Source: Synaphobranchus kaupii
Lineage: Eukaryota; Chordata; Actinopteri; Anguilliformes; Synaphobranchidae
Length of the DNA: 64,000 nt
NCBI GenBank assembly: GCA_029718625.1
Contig: CM056391.1
Location: 6,146,830-6,210,829 of the forward strand
Direction of reading: 5' to 3'
Position 1 is the first letter of the stretch. Each line of letters starts with the position of its first letter. The notes beneath the pieces were generated by a model. That model was not told the DNA's origin. It did not search any database and saw only the letters and a list, made by a program, of their open reading frames with translations. The position numbers and the translations under genes were made by a program. This document shows, piece by piece, positions 52,020-63,780 of this stretch.

Positions 52020-52400
52020 TAGTCGCATATCCTTTGGCTTTGCATGCCATGACTTCCTGTTATCTGTGACCCAACAACATCAAAAGACTCTTGATATCTT
52101 ATTTTCTGGTACTCTTACAAGCGATACTATAACGTCTCTGCATTTGAATGGATCTCTATGGGAATTGGGGGGTGGGACTAGATTTAGCTGTAAATTATGC
52201 TGGAACCATATGGAATACATGATTGGTAAAATGGCTGTAAGTCATCAAGGGTCTGAGGTATCAGACGAGCCTCAAACCATCACTCTGCTGCCAGATATGC
52301 AGTAGATATGGATGGATCACTTTAAGGATTGTTTCTCCTGACAAATTTTTCCTATTGAAAAATAAGTCAGGAGAAGAAACCCTTCAAGTTATCCATCCAT
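52020..52400 (+). mobile_element. Third copy of the MITE core
   Basis: CATCAAAAGACTCTTGATAT, CTCTGCATTTGAATGGATCT and GATATGGATGGATCACTTTA correspond to the cores at 340-760 and 1290-1600. It is fused to a Sleeping Beauty-type end instead of the other termini. Confidence 0.85.
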
Positions 52401-52659
52401 ATTATGTGAATGCTTCCACAATTATCCCTCTCGATCGAGATACATTATACCAAAGTGCCATTCTTGTCATTTGTGGAAATAGGCCTACTAGATTCAGGAA
52501 TAGTCACCGTCAGGAAAAATCCCCGCGTGGAATTAACATTAGCCGTGCTCTGTTATCTCCAAATGGGTGCTGTATTATCCACAACTAACACTCGTACTAA
52601 AAGTGTCTGTCTTGCTCATCTAAATACATGCTCCCTCAATAATAAGAGCTCATTGTTGA

Positions 52660-53643
52660 ATGAGGGTTCAATATGATGCTGGCCTGTTTCAACAGCTTTC
52701 TCCGCAAGTAAAAGCTACAGCTACAGCTGAGAAACACAGCTACAGCTTAAACAAAACTAAAGTTTCAAGGAATACAACCATTTCAGATCAGATCACATCC
52801 ATAATCCATCTGCTACTACCAACCCAAACACAACCCGAACAGAACAACCTTACAGTGGAGGATTTAGCAGACCTGGAAACGTTCATCGACCAATACTACC
52901 ACCTACAAAACCATATGGACCCGGATTCAGGAAACCCATCTAAACGAAAAAAGAAAGATTCTTCAACCGACACCGATGATCTGCAAACAACGGAAATTCA
53001 GGTTAGTCTGCTGGCCAGTATAAATAAAAAATTAGATATACTAATATCGCTACATGAGGAAGTTAAAGACATTCGCAATAGCCTGGAATTTACCCATAAC
53101 ATCGCAACACTCCAAAAATCGAAAAAGGAACTACAAACCTCTGTAAAAATACTCACCAAACAAATGCATACTGTCACTAAAGAAAACAAACTGGTAAAAT
53201 AAACTATCATTGACCTACAAACCCGTTCCATGCGCGATAACCTTATCTTCTCAGGCATCCCCGAAAAAACGCCCAACAATCCGGGATCATTCATCAAAGA
53301 CTTTGGCAACTCACCTGAAAATACCGTCCGACACTGTCAAAAACATCACTTTCCACAGAGTTCACCGCCTTGGCAAACGATCCGACAAAGGACCTCGACC
53401 CATCATTGCAAAATTCGAGCACGATCAGCAAAAAGAACAGGTCCAAAGCAAAGGAACTTAAAAGCATCACATTCGGACTGAATGAGCAATTCCCACGAGA
53501 AATAATCGAACAACGGAAAATACTCTACCCTATCTTAAAAGAAAACCGGAAAAACAACAAACGCGCATCACTTGTAGTTGATGGACTGTATATCAATGGA
53601 CAGTTATTCAGAAACACAAAAATCACACCATGGCTCTTCTAAA
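52660..53643 (+). pseudogene. L1 ORF1 protein remnant
   Basis: The coiled-coil-like amino half (ASINKKLDILISLHEEVKD, LQKSKKELQTSVKIL) leads to a stop at 53200 where Gln would be expected. The RRM-like core follows in shifted frames (MRDNLIFSGIPE, NITFHRVHRLGK, RPIIAKFEHDQQKEQV) and the carboxy domain (FPREIIEQRKILYPILKENR). One stop and at least two frameshifts. Confidence 0.8.
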
Positions 53644-53889
53644 AATAACCTCATAAAAAACCTCATAAACCTACTACCTGACATTGTTCCTCTGTATAAG
53701 GAAACTCTATATTGCCTGTTAAATAACTCAATGTTCCTCTCTATCTTTGTGCATCTCTTGTTTTTTGTTGTTGTTCATGTTCTGTGTCTATACCATTCAT
53801 TTCTATGTCCAGTCACATGTGTGTATTCTGTAGTTTGTTATGTGTATAGTCAGTCTCAACCAGTTATTTCATACAGCTCCAAGCACACG

Positions 53890-53936
<47 letters not shown>

Positions 53937-54119
53937 CACCAAATCTTTTATCTCTACTACTTACCCATCTAGTTACTTCTCCTCTTCCCTCCTTACCCCA
54001 TCTTTATATATGTTTATCGTACACCACAGACAGAACTCTCTCTTTTTTTTTTCCTCTTTCCTTTTTATTAATTTCATATTTTATTTTTATTAAGAACAAG
54101 ACATACTCAATACACAACC

Positions 54120-54509
54120 ATGCAAACGCTCAACTTGGTAACATGGAATGTACGTGGCTTCCGCACTCAGTCTAAAAGAATTACAACCATCAATCATCTT
54201 CTAAAATTAAAAGCTGATATATGTTTCATACAAGAAACACACCTAACAAACTCAGAATTACAATATCTCAAATTTAAACAATTTGATAAAATATTTTCTT
54301 CAACTTACAACAGTAAACAAAGAGGTGTTTCAATTTTAGTAAATAAAAACATTCCATTTGTCCATAATACATCTATTATTGATCCAGAGGGAAGATTTAT
54401 CATCATTAATGCATCCATTAACCACACAACATATACATTTGCCAACATTTACGGCCCCAACAATGATGACCCATCCTTTTTTCATAACCTTTTCTCCTTA
54501 CTACACTGA
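54120..54509 (+). pseudogene. L1 ORF2 endonuclease start
   Basis: TLNLVTWNVRGFRTQSKR, ADICFIQETHLT, RGVSILVNKNIPF and FANIYGPNNDDPSFF match the first motifs of the apurinic-type endonuclease, including N (TWN) and E (QETH) of the active site. It stops after FHNLFSLLH, before the DxN and SDH motifs. Confidence 0.85.
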
Positions 54510-54512
54510 TAA

Positions 54513-55388
54513 AATGAACTTTGTGGTAGAGTAAAATATATTCAATTACCTGTCATAATTTCTACATTGTATTATTAAGATTCAGTGAGAACTAGAATTT
54601 TGCAAGTAAAAATGTAAATATATACACATTTTATTAATGCAATAAATTAACTGTGTGGGAAGAGTAAGTTTTATTAAAGATTTACTCATACTATTTAAAT
54701 GTTTTATAGTCAACTGCACATAAACCTAAAAATTCTAAGTAAATTTTAATCTAAAATATCATAGCGTGTTTGAATCTGCATGAGCCGTTGGACAAGACAA
54801 GATACCCGCGATTTAGTTGGGTTGTATCCGGTTGGATCTAGTCTCGTATATCCAGACCCATGACGAGCCAGACCTGGATCAGACGTCGAGCCCATACATC
54901 CATGGTCGAACCAGACAAGCATTGCCGAGCTTGATTGATTTCACCAAACAGGGTATAGCTGGGTAAGTAGCTAATGTTTGAGTTATTAATTTTTTTAAAT
55001 TTCAGCAAGATACTCAACACTAGCTGCTATTAGTAGCTAGCCAGTTACGTTTCTAGCTAGCTAACGTTAGCTAGCTAGGCTACTAACTACATTCTACATT
55101 TAAGCTAAGCAAGGCAGCTATTTAAGAGGAACTAGCTAGCTAGTTAACGTTATCACTACCTAATCACCTACCTTTGCGCTGAACCAAAAATCGGTCTTAA
55201 ATTTCTTTATATTTGGTCTTAAAAAGTATTAAATTGAACTCTCTGATACCTGCAGACACACTGCATGCACTGTAAGGTCAAGCGGGAACCAAGAATTCCA
55301 ATGTACCTGTACTCGTACTTGTTATACATGGCAAAATAAACTTTCTATTCTATTCTATTCTTCTATTCTATTCTATTCACTAAGGTGA
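54513..55388. other. No gene recognised; TTCTA microsatellite
   Basis: A (TTCTA)n tract lies at about 55340-55377. The rest is AT-rich with TAGCTAGC clusters. Confidence 0.5.
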
Positions 55389-55501
55389 TTCAAGAAAAAA
55401 TGGCCAAAACGTTCTCCTGTCGAAGGCTTGAGGTTGTGAGTGGAAGTCCAGCTGCTGATGACTTCAAAGAGAGATGGCCTGCTTTGTTTTGTGAAGCTGA
55501 G
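55389..55501 (+). pseudogene. Isolated exon-like segment (ERWPALF motif)
   Basis: A 37-codon open stretch reads VIQEKMAKTFSCRRLEVV, then FKERWPALFCEAE, bounded by TTCACTAAG and GTACAC. The ERWPALF wording is familiar from a multicopy teleost group that includes SAMD3-like proteins. No neighbouring exon is visible, so it is probably a dispersed fragment. Confidence 0.4.
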
Positions 55502-57631
55502 GTACACTGTAAACCTTTGATATAAATTTACAGTGAAATTCGAACAGCAATCTACTGTATTTAGTTTGTACAGTACAGTGCTGTGATAAACAGTGCATTG
55601 TGGGAGTCTCGTGGTTGTTCAAGCATTTCAACGGTCAAATGTTTGAATTTACAGCAACATACTGTGGATCGCAAGGGGTCTCGGGAAAATAACGGTTGCC
55701 CCTTCAAATCGCGCGCCCATTCGTATAGCCTACTGCCTGCGAGATATCCTCCACGGAACGAATGTTCTTTTTGGTGAACCATTTGAATGTGAAAAGACAG
55801 GTAAGGTAAATTTATTTATTGAGATTTTGTGTTACACTACAGTAAATAGTTTTAGTTTTATTATAATTATTATTATTATAGCTAGCACTAGTGCTGCATG
55901 GCAGACGTTGAAGACGTGATGTACGGAGGACATGCAATTTAATGTAATGTTAGCCTAACTCAAAATCTAGTCTTAGTTCACTTGTGAAATTGTTTTGAGC
56001 TGAATGATGAACACTTTGATTTTTTTGAGTGTCCAGGCATAACGTTAGATAACATTACATAGGCTAGCTACATGAGCAATTAGCTATTCAGTTTAGCACT
56101 ACCGAGTTGAATTCCAGATGTTTCATTGTCCCTCCCCGTTCAGTTGTTGGCAGGAACACTCGGAGTGGGGATTTTCACCAGATGTGCCAGACATGAGCCA
56201 GGTAAGGTTAATTTACAGCTTGCACGATGGACGTTTGGTTGCCACCTTCTAAACAATTTATTTTCTAACTGGGGCGTTATCGTTTGTGGTTTTGTGCGGC
56301 TGTGGTTGTGTAGTTAACTTAGCTATGGCTATTGCATTTCGAACAAAGTAGTTTGACTGCTAACGTTAGCTACGTCACCATGTGCACGCTTTACCTACAC
56401 ACACACACGTGTTGCATTTGCACGGTGAGTGAAAGGGATATATGCACAGTGAAAGGCAAAACGGTTTATAGTGTTGCATTTTAATCTAAATTAATTTCTT
56501 TGAGGGGCTTTGTGTGCGGCAGTGGTTGTGGACGTGGCTGCTAGCAGTTGACAAAGTCGAAAGTGACCTGAGATTACTACAGCGTTGAGTCACGCAGCTA
56601 TGTCGAGTCGTAAAACCAGCAGGAGTAGGCTACTTTGATTTGAAAGATGATGGGAAAGTTTCATGTAGGTTCGGTTGTGTCCGATGAAACTGGCATAAAA
56701 CCGTTCGACTGGATCGATGAGAAATCACGATGAGAAATCACATCCAACGTGGTCTGGTGTTGATATGTTGATTTCTCTGAACAAAAATGTAGGCCATAGT
56801 TTGAGTAAGCATGGTCCATTATCACTGGTCACTGTTCGTTTCATAATATGCAAAATTGCAAGTAGGCCATACCATCGATCTTATCTAGCTGCCTGTTATT
56901 TCAAATGCTTTTTATACCGTATTGGGCCTGTATACTGTAGCCTAGGCTACATCAAGTAGCCTATCTGCTGCGCTGTAGTCCGCTTATTTCAACTAATAGC
57001 GGTAACACTTTCACAAATGTACAATTCGTTTAGGCTATTTTTTGCACAGTACGTTATTATTTATTTCACTTTATTATCTGCACTGTTTTTACTTTTTTTT
57101 TGTGGACCAATGTTTGAATCAATTTGCCTGGTGGTTGCGAAAAGAGAGAATTAAGTGGGCGAGTCAGGTAGGTTAGGCTTAGAGGCTAGTCCCTCTCACC
57201 TCGGCCAGTAACGGTGAGATAGGCGCATATCCTATTTGATGACTGTCAGAGCGTTGTTAAGGTGACTGAGCAACCCATTGCTTTTCATTTGTTAATTTTG
57301 ATTTGATTTGTAATTATGCCCCCAGTATAGCCATGGCAGTAATTGATTGGTGTAAGATTAATTTCGCCTTAAAGCTGACGTAAGTTCCTTTCTCTTAGGC
57401 AATTGTTTTAAACCAGGTAAAGCACACAGAATGCACAAGTATTGATGTATTGTGTTTTCTTGGGTTTGTTTCCTGCAGGCGACTGCAACAGCAGCTGATA
57501 GTGCTTGGTATGTACTGTATGTGTGCCACCACAACCATTCAGTAACGTTACTGTAAATTTACAGTATTCGGCTGGCTACCCTGCTGCCAGTAGATTGCTG
57601 TAATTTTACAGTGAAATTTTTTACAGTGTAG
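55502..57631. mobile_element. MITE-like element with CACTGTAAA ends
   Basis: TACACTGTAAA at about 55503 with ACAGTGAAATT and CAGCAATCTACTG is mirrored at 57590-57630 (CAGTAGATTGCTG, TTTTACAGTGAAATT, TTTACAGTGTA). Its 2.1-kb interior has no transposase. A matching single end lies at 62395-62478. It truncates the BEL/Pao region on its right. Confidence 0.6.
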
Positions 57632-58539
57632 GTCACTGGCAGAGAGATGATCTTGTCTGAGTAGAATCCTCTCACTTGTAGACTAGTTAGTTTCCGACAG
57701 GACACGACTGTGTTTCTTGAAGCCATTGTGGAGAGCTTTAGCTGAACTAGTTCGTTCTTCGTGTGGAGGACCTTTGCTGTTTCTTCAAGGATAAAGGTTG
57801 TGTCACTTTGTGTATCGAGGAGTGCATACACAAGAACTTCACAATCTGGCTCATTTGTGGCTGACACCCATACTGGAATGATTGTGGAGGTATGAGTGTC
57901 CTTGACATTCTGGATGACTCTATGTGATGTTGCCTCACTTGATGTTCTTGCTGAGTTATCTTGTGGGTGATCCATCTTCCATTCCCTTGACTTGTTACTG
58001 TCCCTCGCTCCATCAGTCCTTGCTGACATCCTTTCTTCTTTGGTGCGATTATTGTGGAGACAAGTCGGATGTCCTTTCCCAGATGTATCACAGGTCTTTC
58101 TGTTTTCACAGTCCTTTGAGCGATGACCAGACTCAAGACAGCCGAAGCACAACTTCTTCTGCTGAACAAACTTGACTCGCTCAGAGATCGTCTCATTCAT
58201 AAATTTACGACACTTGTGTAGACTGTGACTTGCCTTCTCACAGAAAACGCAGCTTGTAGAGACAGCTTTCTCATCTGAGTTGGTTGCCAGTACCTTTGCT
58301 CCATGACCTCTGCTCTTAAAAACCTTGATCTTCTCGCTTTCATTTGGTTTTAGAGCATGGAGAGATGTTACTGGGTTGCAAGCGATTTTGGCTTCACGTG
58401 TGAGGAACTTGACGAACTGGCTGAAGCTTGGAAACGTGTGACTTTGCTCTTCCACTTCTATGACCTTCCTATTCCATCTTGAGGTCAGCCAGTTTAACAA
58501 GGATTTTCTGGTTCTCGTTGCAGTCGTTGAGTACTTCAA
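57632..58539 (-). pseudogene. BEL/Pao zinc knuckles and protease start
   Basis: CVFCEKASHSLHKC and CFGCLESGHRSKDC are two C-x2-C-x4-H-x4-C knuckles. VYALLDTQSDTTFI corresponds to the aspartic protease active site, with Gln where Gly is usual (DTQS for DTGS). The frame runs off into the MITE before protease ends. Confidence 0.8.
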
Positions 58540-60059
58540 GACCTCTTATCTGAGTCATGGCAGCTTCACAGCTGCGAAGGAAGTCGGCAAGCTCTTGAAG
58601 TTCCACACTGCCTTTGGAGCTTACCCTGGGCCAGGCATCAAGCTTGTCTCTGAAGGCCTTGGCGATGAGAAATGGATTGCCATATCTCTCTTCTAGGATA
58701 ACCCATGCTGCACGATAGGCTGACCCTGTGCCTAGCAGGAAGTAGCTCTCTACGACTTTCTTGGCAGTTCCACCCACATACTTTCGCAGATAGTATATAT
58801 TTTCTTCAGCTGGTATGTTCTTCCTGTCAATGAGTGTCTGAAAGGACACCTTCCAGTCGTTGAATCTGAGGGGGTCGCCATTGAACGTTGTTGGTTCAGG
58901 TACAGGAAGACAACTCGCACTGATGGACTCTGCGAATGCTCTAACAAGAGCTGCTGTGCTGTCATCTTGCTTTGGCTGAGTCACTGCTTGTGATGGAGAG
59001 TGGTGCAAAAATGGGCTGCTTTCATGCTTGATTTTCTCTTTCACAGGTAAGATTTTCTCTTTCACAGGTACCCGTTGATGGAGCAGCTCGTTTATTTCTT
59101 CGTCTGAGCATCTACTCTGATCATATACTTGCTGTCGCGCCTTGGCAGCCTTTAGCTTCTTAATCGTCTCCAGCCGCGCTACTTGTCTGCGCTTGGCTTC
59201 TAGCGCCCTTTGTCTCTCCGCATTTTCAGCCTCTTGTTTGGCTCGTAAATGGGCGGCTTCAGCTTCGAGTCTTTGAAGTTCTTCAATTTGACGTTCTTGC
59301 TCTAGCAGTACTTCTAAAGTGGCTTCATTGGCAGCAACTTCAGCAGCAGCTTCTTGTGTTGGCAGAAGACAGGTTTGAATGTCTGGATGTGGCCTTTGAG
59401 TTGCTTCGAGAATGAGTGGACTTGGCGTGGTAAAGGTTGATACTTCCTTTGTCTGAGGTAGCAGACTTATATACTGTTGGTGTCTCTTTCCAGTCTTGCT
59501 CTTCATCCCCTCGACTTTCACCTTTTGTGTCTAAATCTCTTGCAGTGTCGATGATCATCCTTGTTACTGCTTCACAGGTGTCTATTCTGCGACGTGTGTC
59601 ATGGTTGGGAATGTCGATGTGCCTTAACTCTTCATAAACAAGGTTCAGACGCTTTGAGGCGTCTTCTACCTTTGAGATGTGTCCACGCAGCGCTCGTCTG
59701 GCATCTTTAGTGATAGCCTTCCACTCCTTGTAGCTCACACTGAAACGGTGTGCAACTCTTCTTACTTGCTCATCGTGCAGTACTTGGCCCTTTTCCGTTA
59801 ACTTGCGGACTCTTTGGCTTCTTCTTTGTGGCTCTTGTGAGGAAGCGTGGTTATCATTTCCTGTGCCTTTGGCTGCTTGTGGTTGCGCGTCTGTAGAGTG
59901 CTGCTGCACATCTTCATCTGCATTCTCTTTGTCACTTTCAGAGGGAGAATCTGTCAGACTCTCTCTGTCATTCTCGGGGGAAGACTCTGGCAGACTCAAG
60001 ACAGCCGAAGCACAACTTCTTCTGCTGAACAAACTTGACTCGCTCAGAGATCGTCTCAT
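58469..60059 (-). pseudogene. BEL/Pao gag-like region
   Basis: Two overlapping frames: 60059-59340 (Ser/Glu-rich, VRRVAHRFSVSYKEWKA) and 59521-58469 (a long Glu/Arg/Ala coiled coil, then PTTFNGDPLRFNDWKVSFQT and YLRKYVGGTAKKVVESY, the DUF1759-type signature). A frameshift separates them near 59400, and another lies near the 58490 boundary with the knuckle region. Confidence 0.8.
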
Positions 60060-60651
60060 TCATAAATTTACGACACTTGTGTAGACTGTGACTTGCCTTC
60101 TCACAGAAAACGCAGCTTGTAGAGACAGCTTTCTCATCTGAGTTGGTTGCCAGTACCTTTGCTCCATGACCTCTGCTCTTAAAAACCTTGATCTTCTCGC
60201 TTTCACTTGGTTTTAGAGCATGGAGAGATGTTACTGGGTTGCAAGCGATTTTGGCTTCACGTGTGAGGAACTTGACGAACTGGCTGAAGCTTGGAAACGT
60301 GTGACTTTGCTCTTCCACTTCTATGACCTTCCTATTCCATCTTGAGGTCAGCCAGTCTGGAAGTTTAACAAGGATTTTCTGGTTCTCGTTGCAGTCGTTG
60401 AGTACTTCAAGACCTCTTATCTGAGTCATTCCGTTAACTTGCGGACTCTTTGGCTTCTTCTTTGTGGCTCTTGTGAGGAAGCGTGGGTTATCATTTCCTG
60501 TGCCTTTGGCTGCTTGTGGTTGCGCGTCTGTAGAGTGCTGCTGCACATCTTCATCTGCATTCTCTTTGTCACTTTCAGAGGGAGAATCTGTCAGACTCTC
60601 TCTGTCATTCTCGGGGGAAGACTCTGACCAGACCCTCTCTGACATTCTCAA
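59968..60651 (-). pseudogene. Duplicated, internally deleted gag segment
   Basis: A copy of the gag start (60429-60627, like 59793-59989) joined directly to a copy of the later segment (59991-60429, like 58128-58558). The 1.2 kb in between is missing. The two copies differ by few bases and an 8-bp indel (CTGGAAGT near 60360). Confidence 0.85.
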
Positions 60652-60655
60652 GCTC

Positions 60656-61110
60656 TGACATTTTACTAATTTACTTTAGTTTGGTTTAAATATAATCTTG
60701 CCTTCAGCTGAATAATGACCTAAACTACAGAAGATTAAGTTAGCCCCTCTTAGTAGTAAGCAGTCTACAAGTTCTCACTGTAGCTCCCTCCAGTAATAGA
60801 CGCGAGGCTCGAGGTCTTGATTATAAAACAGGGCTTTATTCCACTGGTGATGGTTCAACCCGTGAGAACTGGGGTTGTAAAAACAAGAAATGCAAAATAA
60901 AACAGACAATAATAGAATGTATGCAGTACGTCGTAGTTCACAGCAACTATAAAATCGGTAGCTAGCTAGCATTTGGGCTAACACATTACAAAGTAGGTAA
61001 CTAACAGAAATGAATGACAATACAAACACATACCTCGTAGACTGCTTACTACTAAGAGGGGCTAACTTAATCTTGTTGCTGTAGCTTAATCTTTGTCTCA
61101 TACTCATACA
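60656..61110. other. Possible BEL/Pao LTR with 38-bp inverted repeat
   Basis: This stretch lies where a 5' LTR would be expected for the minus-strand gag. It contains a perfect 38-bp inverted repeat (60731-60768 with 61037-61074). TG...CA ends are not clear, so the LTR reading is tentative. Confidence 0.35.
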
Positions 61111-61197
61111 CTTTATAGAAGTTAACCTTCATTTTACTTTTCTGCCTTTCTTTGCTTGCCTTTTTGCGCTCAGCTTGCAAGGTGACCTTTTTAACTA

Positions 61198-61226
61198 ATT
61201 ACGTGCGGAACACTACCGCACGTAAT
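61198..61226. repeat. Perfect hairpin, 11-bp stem
   Basis: ATTACGTGCGG, a 7-base loop AACACTA, then CCGCACGTAAT. GTTCCGC follows, close to the complement of the stem edge. Confidence 0.85.
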
Positions 61227-62394
61227 ATAGTTCCGCATCTAGGCTATATATTATTATAAGTACTAGGAACCAAAAAATAGCAAGGTGCCAACTAAAACTG
61301 AACTGACAATGTGAGGCAGACAGGCAGTTACAGGTGTGCTTTGGTTAAGACTTTGCGTATACAGTAGGCATTCTTCGGTAGAAAGTAGTTTTTGGCGCTT
61401 TGACTGCCACAAACTTTGAACTTGTTGAGGTCCGTTATATCAGGGTTATTTCAAGGTGAGTTGCAGCAGATATCTACAAAGCAGTTCTCAGTGAAACTAC
61501 CTGGATGGATAGATAGCAATCCGGGTATGTCGAAACATATCAAAATAAAATTTTTGGGTGAACTGCCCCTTTATGAACTTGGGTGGTTTTGGACAGACAC
61601 AGCCTCATATTACAACACATTAATTTCTGTTAATTTGTTTATGCTGATATGTTATTGATCATCAGTGTTTCTTGTGGTTGTATTGCACTACTTAACATTT
61701 TCAGCACTAAAACTAACAGGTGTTAACTTGAAATATCAACTAATTATTTTTTCGGTAATGACTAAGTTCATTTTAAGTTATTCTGCCTAAATGGGCTGCT
61801 TTGTCTGTATTTATTTTCCATGTACATGCAAATGTTTTGCAAGTGCAATCAAGTCTTTCTTTACAATAAATAAAGTAAGAAATGTTTTGTAACATGCACT
61901 TAGAAGCTGTGTTTGTCTCAAATGTTTAAGTCACAAAATTGAAAAGGCCATGTTTTGTTTATTCACGGAGGTAGGACGCTGGGTTATTTTGGCAAGATTG
62001 ACAACCATTAGTTTATCATGCATGCCACAAGGTTTCCAACACTGTTGACATGAAACATTAATTCTCTTAATTGGTTGTATTCCGAATTGCCACTATTCTA
62101 ATAGATAATAATTGTAAAATAGTGTAAAATGTAGCCTTGCCTACCAGTGGAGGTAGTGCAAAACAGCAATGAACTACAAACTCTGTTATAATAATAATAA
62201 TAATAATAATAATGTTTATTTGTATAGCACCTTTCATACATAGAATGCAGCCCAAAGTGCTTCACAACAATAAATAAAAATAAAATAATAAAATACAGAA
62301 CAGAGCAATAAAAGAAAAATCAGTTATCAGTATTATACAGTAAAAGTAATAATTTATATGCTATATTTCATGAAAAATTATATCAAACTATTTT

Positions 62395-62478
62395 ACAGTA
62401 ACTGGCTGGCAACCCTGCTGCCAGCTCTTTACGTTTTTTTTTGTTTTTTTTACAGGAAAATGTTTAACAGTGTAGGCT
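62395..62478. mobile_element. Single CACTGTAAA-type MITE end
   Basis: TTTACAGTAACTGGCTGGCA, ACCCTGCTGCCAG and AACAGTGTAGG parallel 57553-57631. A partner end was not located. Confidence 0.6.
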
Positions 62479-63059
62479 GTAGGCTCCAAACAACGTAAAA
62501 ATTGGTCACTGACAAATTGTATTCTACATTCCTGTTATATATATTTTTTTATCGCTGGGGGGCTGTTACTTGGCAAGAGAAACTGAGAAAGATAAAGTAA
62601 TAAAAGTATTTCGAGATAGTCGATAGTCGAGTTCACAACGTAGGCCTATAACATCTTACAAATGAAAATGTAGCCTATACAAATTATTTGAACACTTGAA
62701 CATGTTGAAACGGTTTCAGTGTTTTAGGTGAATAAGCAGTAGGCTACCAAACACGTTTATGGTGGACTGAAATGAAGCGTCTTTATTCTTACCATATATA
62801 TATTTTAAAAATTGCGTTATCTAGGATCTTTGCAGCCTGTTTTTTACAAAATATTTGTTAATCGTAGGCTACTTATAAATAGCCTACACGCACGATCTGC
62901 AGTTCTCTATAGGTAGGCAACTAGTCTAGACCTAGCTAGAGAGTTTAACGTCAGGGAGTTAGGCTACGAGCATAAATGTTTAATTAATTAGCAGTAGGCT
63001 AGCCGAGCTATTTTTCCAATTAATAAATAACAATAGGCAGTCTTATTTATAGTGGAGAA

Positions 63060-63295
63060 AACAAATAGACTTCATCAATGTAAAGCATTACGTTTATTGG
63101 TTGGGTAGCAACGTTGGAACAGCTGTGCAGATAAATGGTTGGGCCACCGTTATAAATAGCAATGCAGTCAGACGTCGGGCCATCGTGGTTGGCACAACGT
63201 AACGCCGATGAGCAAAAACTACCGTTGGCCAACATTCCAAAACAACAGTTTGCCAACGTTGGGCCAAAGCAAATTGTTTACTGGGCGAGGACTTC
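63060..63295. repeat. Palindrome-rich CCAACGTTGG repeat
   Basis: AGCAACGTTGG, GGGCCACCGTT, TGGCCAACATT, GCCAACGTTGGGCC and related blocks occur on both strands over 230 bp, as in a degenerate fold-back element. Confidence 0.5.
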
Positions 63296-63339
63296 AACAG
63301 TAAACACTTATGCCCCGTTTATGCGGGCTCTAAGTGATA

Positions 63340-63512
63340 CTTCCTAACGTTAGTTTGTAGCCTAATATATTTTGTTTTGTTTTGTGAGAACAATCTTACC
63401 TAGCCTAACACTGCTGGCCCGGTAAAAGCCTGCTCAGCAGCGAATTCGTCGTACCTAACGTTAGTTTGTAGCCTAATATATTTTGTTTTGTTTTTTGAGA
63501 ACAATCGCAAAT
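63340..63512. repeat. Direct repeat of about 53 bp
   Basis: CCTAACGTTAGTTTGTAGCC followed by TAATATATTTTGTTTTGTTTT and GAGAACAATC occurs at about 63343 and 63453 with a 2-base difference, separated by about 55 bp. Confidence 0.85.
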
Positions 63513-63635
63513 TTGCAGATTTGCCAGCACAAATTACCACCAAACTTTTCCACAGCACAGTTCAGTAGCACGGCTCAGTCGCTCACGAAACAGGAAACAG
63601 GAAACAGCAAAACGAAATGACAAGCAGACTAATAA

Positions 63636-63780
<145 letters not shown>

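Larger units (their letters stand above)
52640..54512 (+). mobile_element. L1-type LINE, 5' part only
   Basis: It holds an ORF1 remnant followed by the first 130 codons of ORF2. Everything after the endonuclease start is missing. A (CT)n tract lies between the frames (about 53888-53938). Loss of the 3' half is the reverse of normal LINE truncation. Confidence 0.8.
57632..60655 (-). mobile_element. BEL/Pao LTR-retroelement, gag-protease part only
   Basis: Minus strand. A gag-like amino region, a DUF1759-type block, two zinc knuckles and the start of an aspartic protease are recognisable. Reverse transcriptase, RNase H and integrase are absent: the sequence stops at the neighbouring MITE. A tandem duplication with an internal deletion is present (59991-60627 repeats parts of 58128-59989). 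Old and non-functional. Confidence 0.82.
61111..63059. other. No gene recognised; small repeats
   Basis: It has an 11-bp-stem hairpin (61198-61226), an (ATA)n tract (about 62188-62213) leading into TTTATTTGTATAGCACCTTTC (a common fish interspersed-repeat end), and a MITE-type terminus (62395-62478). No exon is supported. Confidence 0.5.

Noticed and set aside
57924..60658. Plus-strand frames opposite the BEL/Pao gag
   Set aside because: Shadows; all recognisable motifs are on the minus strand.
61416..61660. 80-codon + frame as a small gene
   Set aside because: The sequence around TTTTTGGGTGAACTGCCCCTTTA is a common fish repeat end; no domain or splice support.
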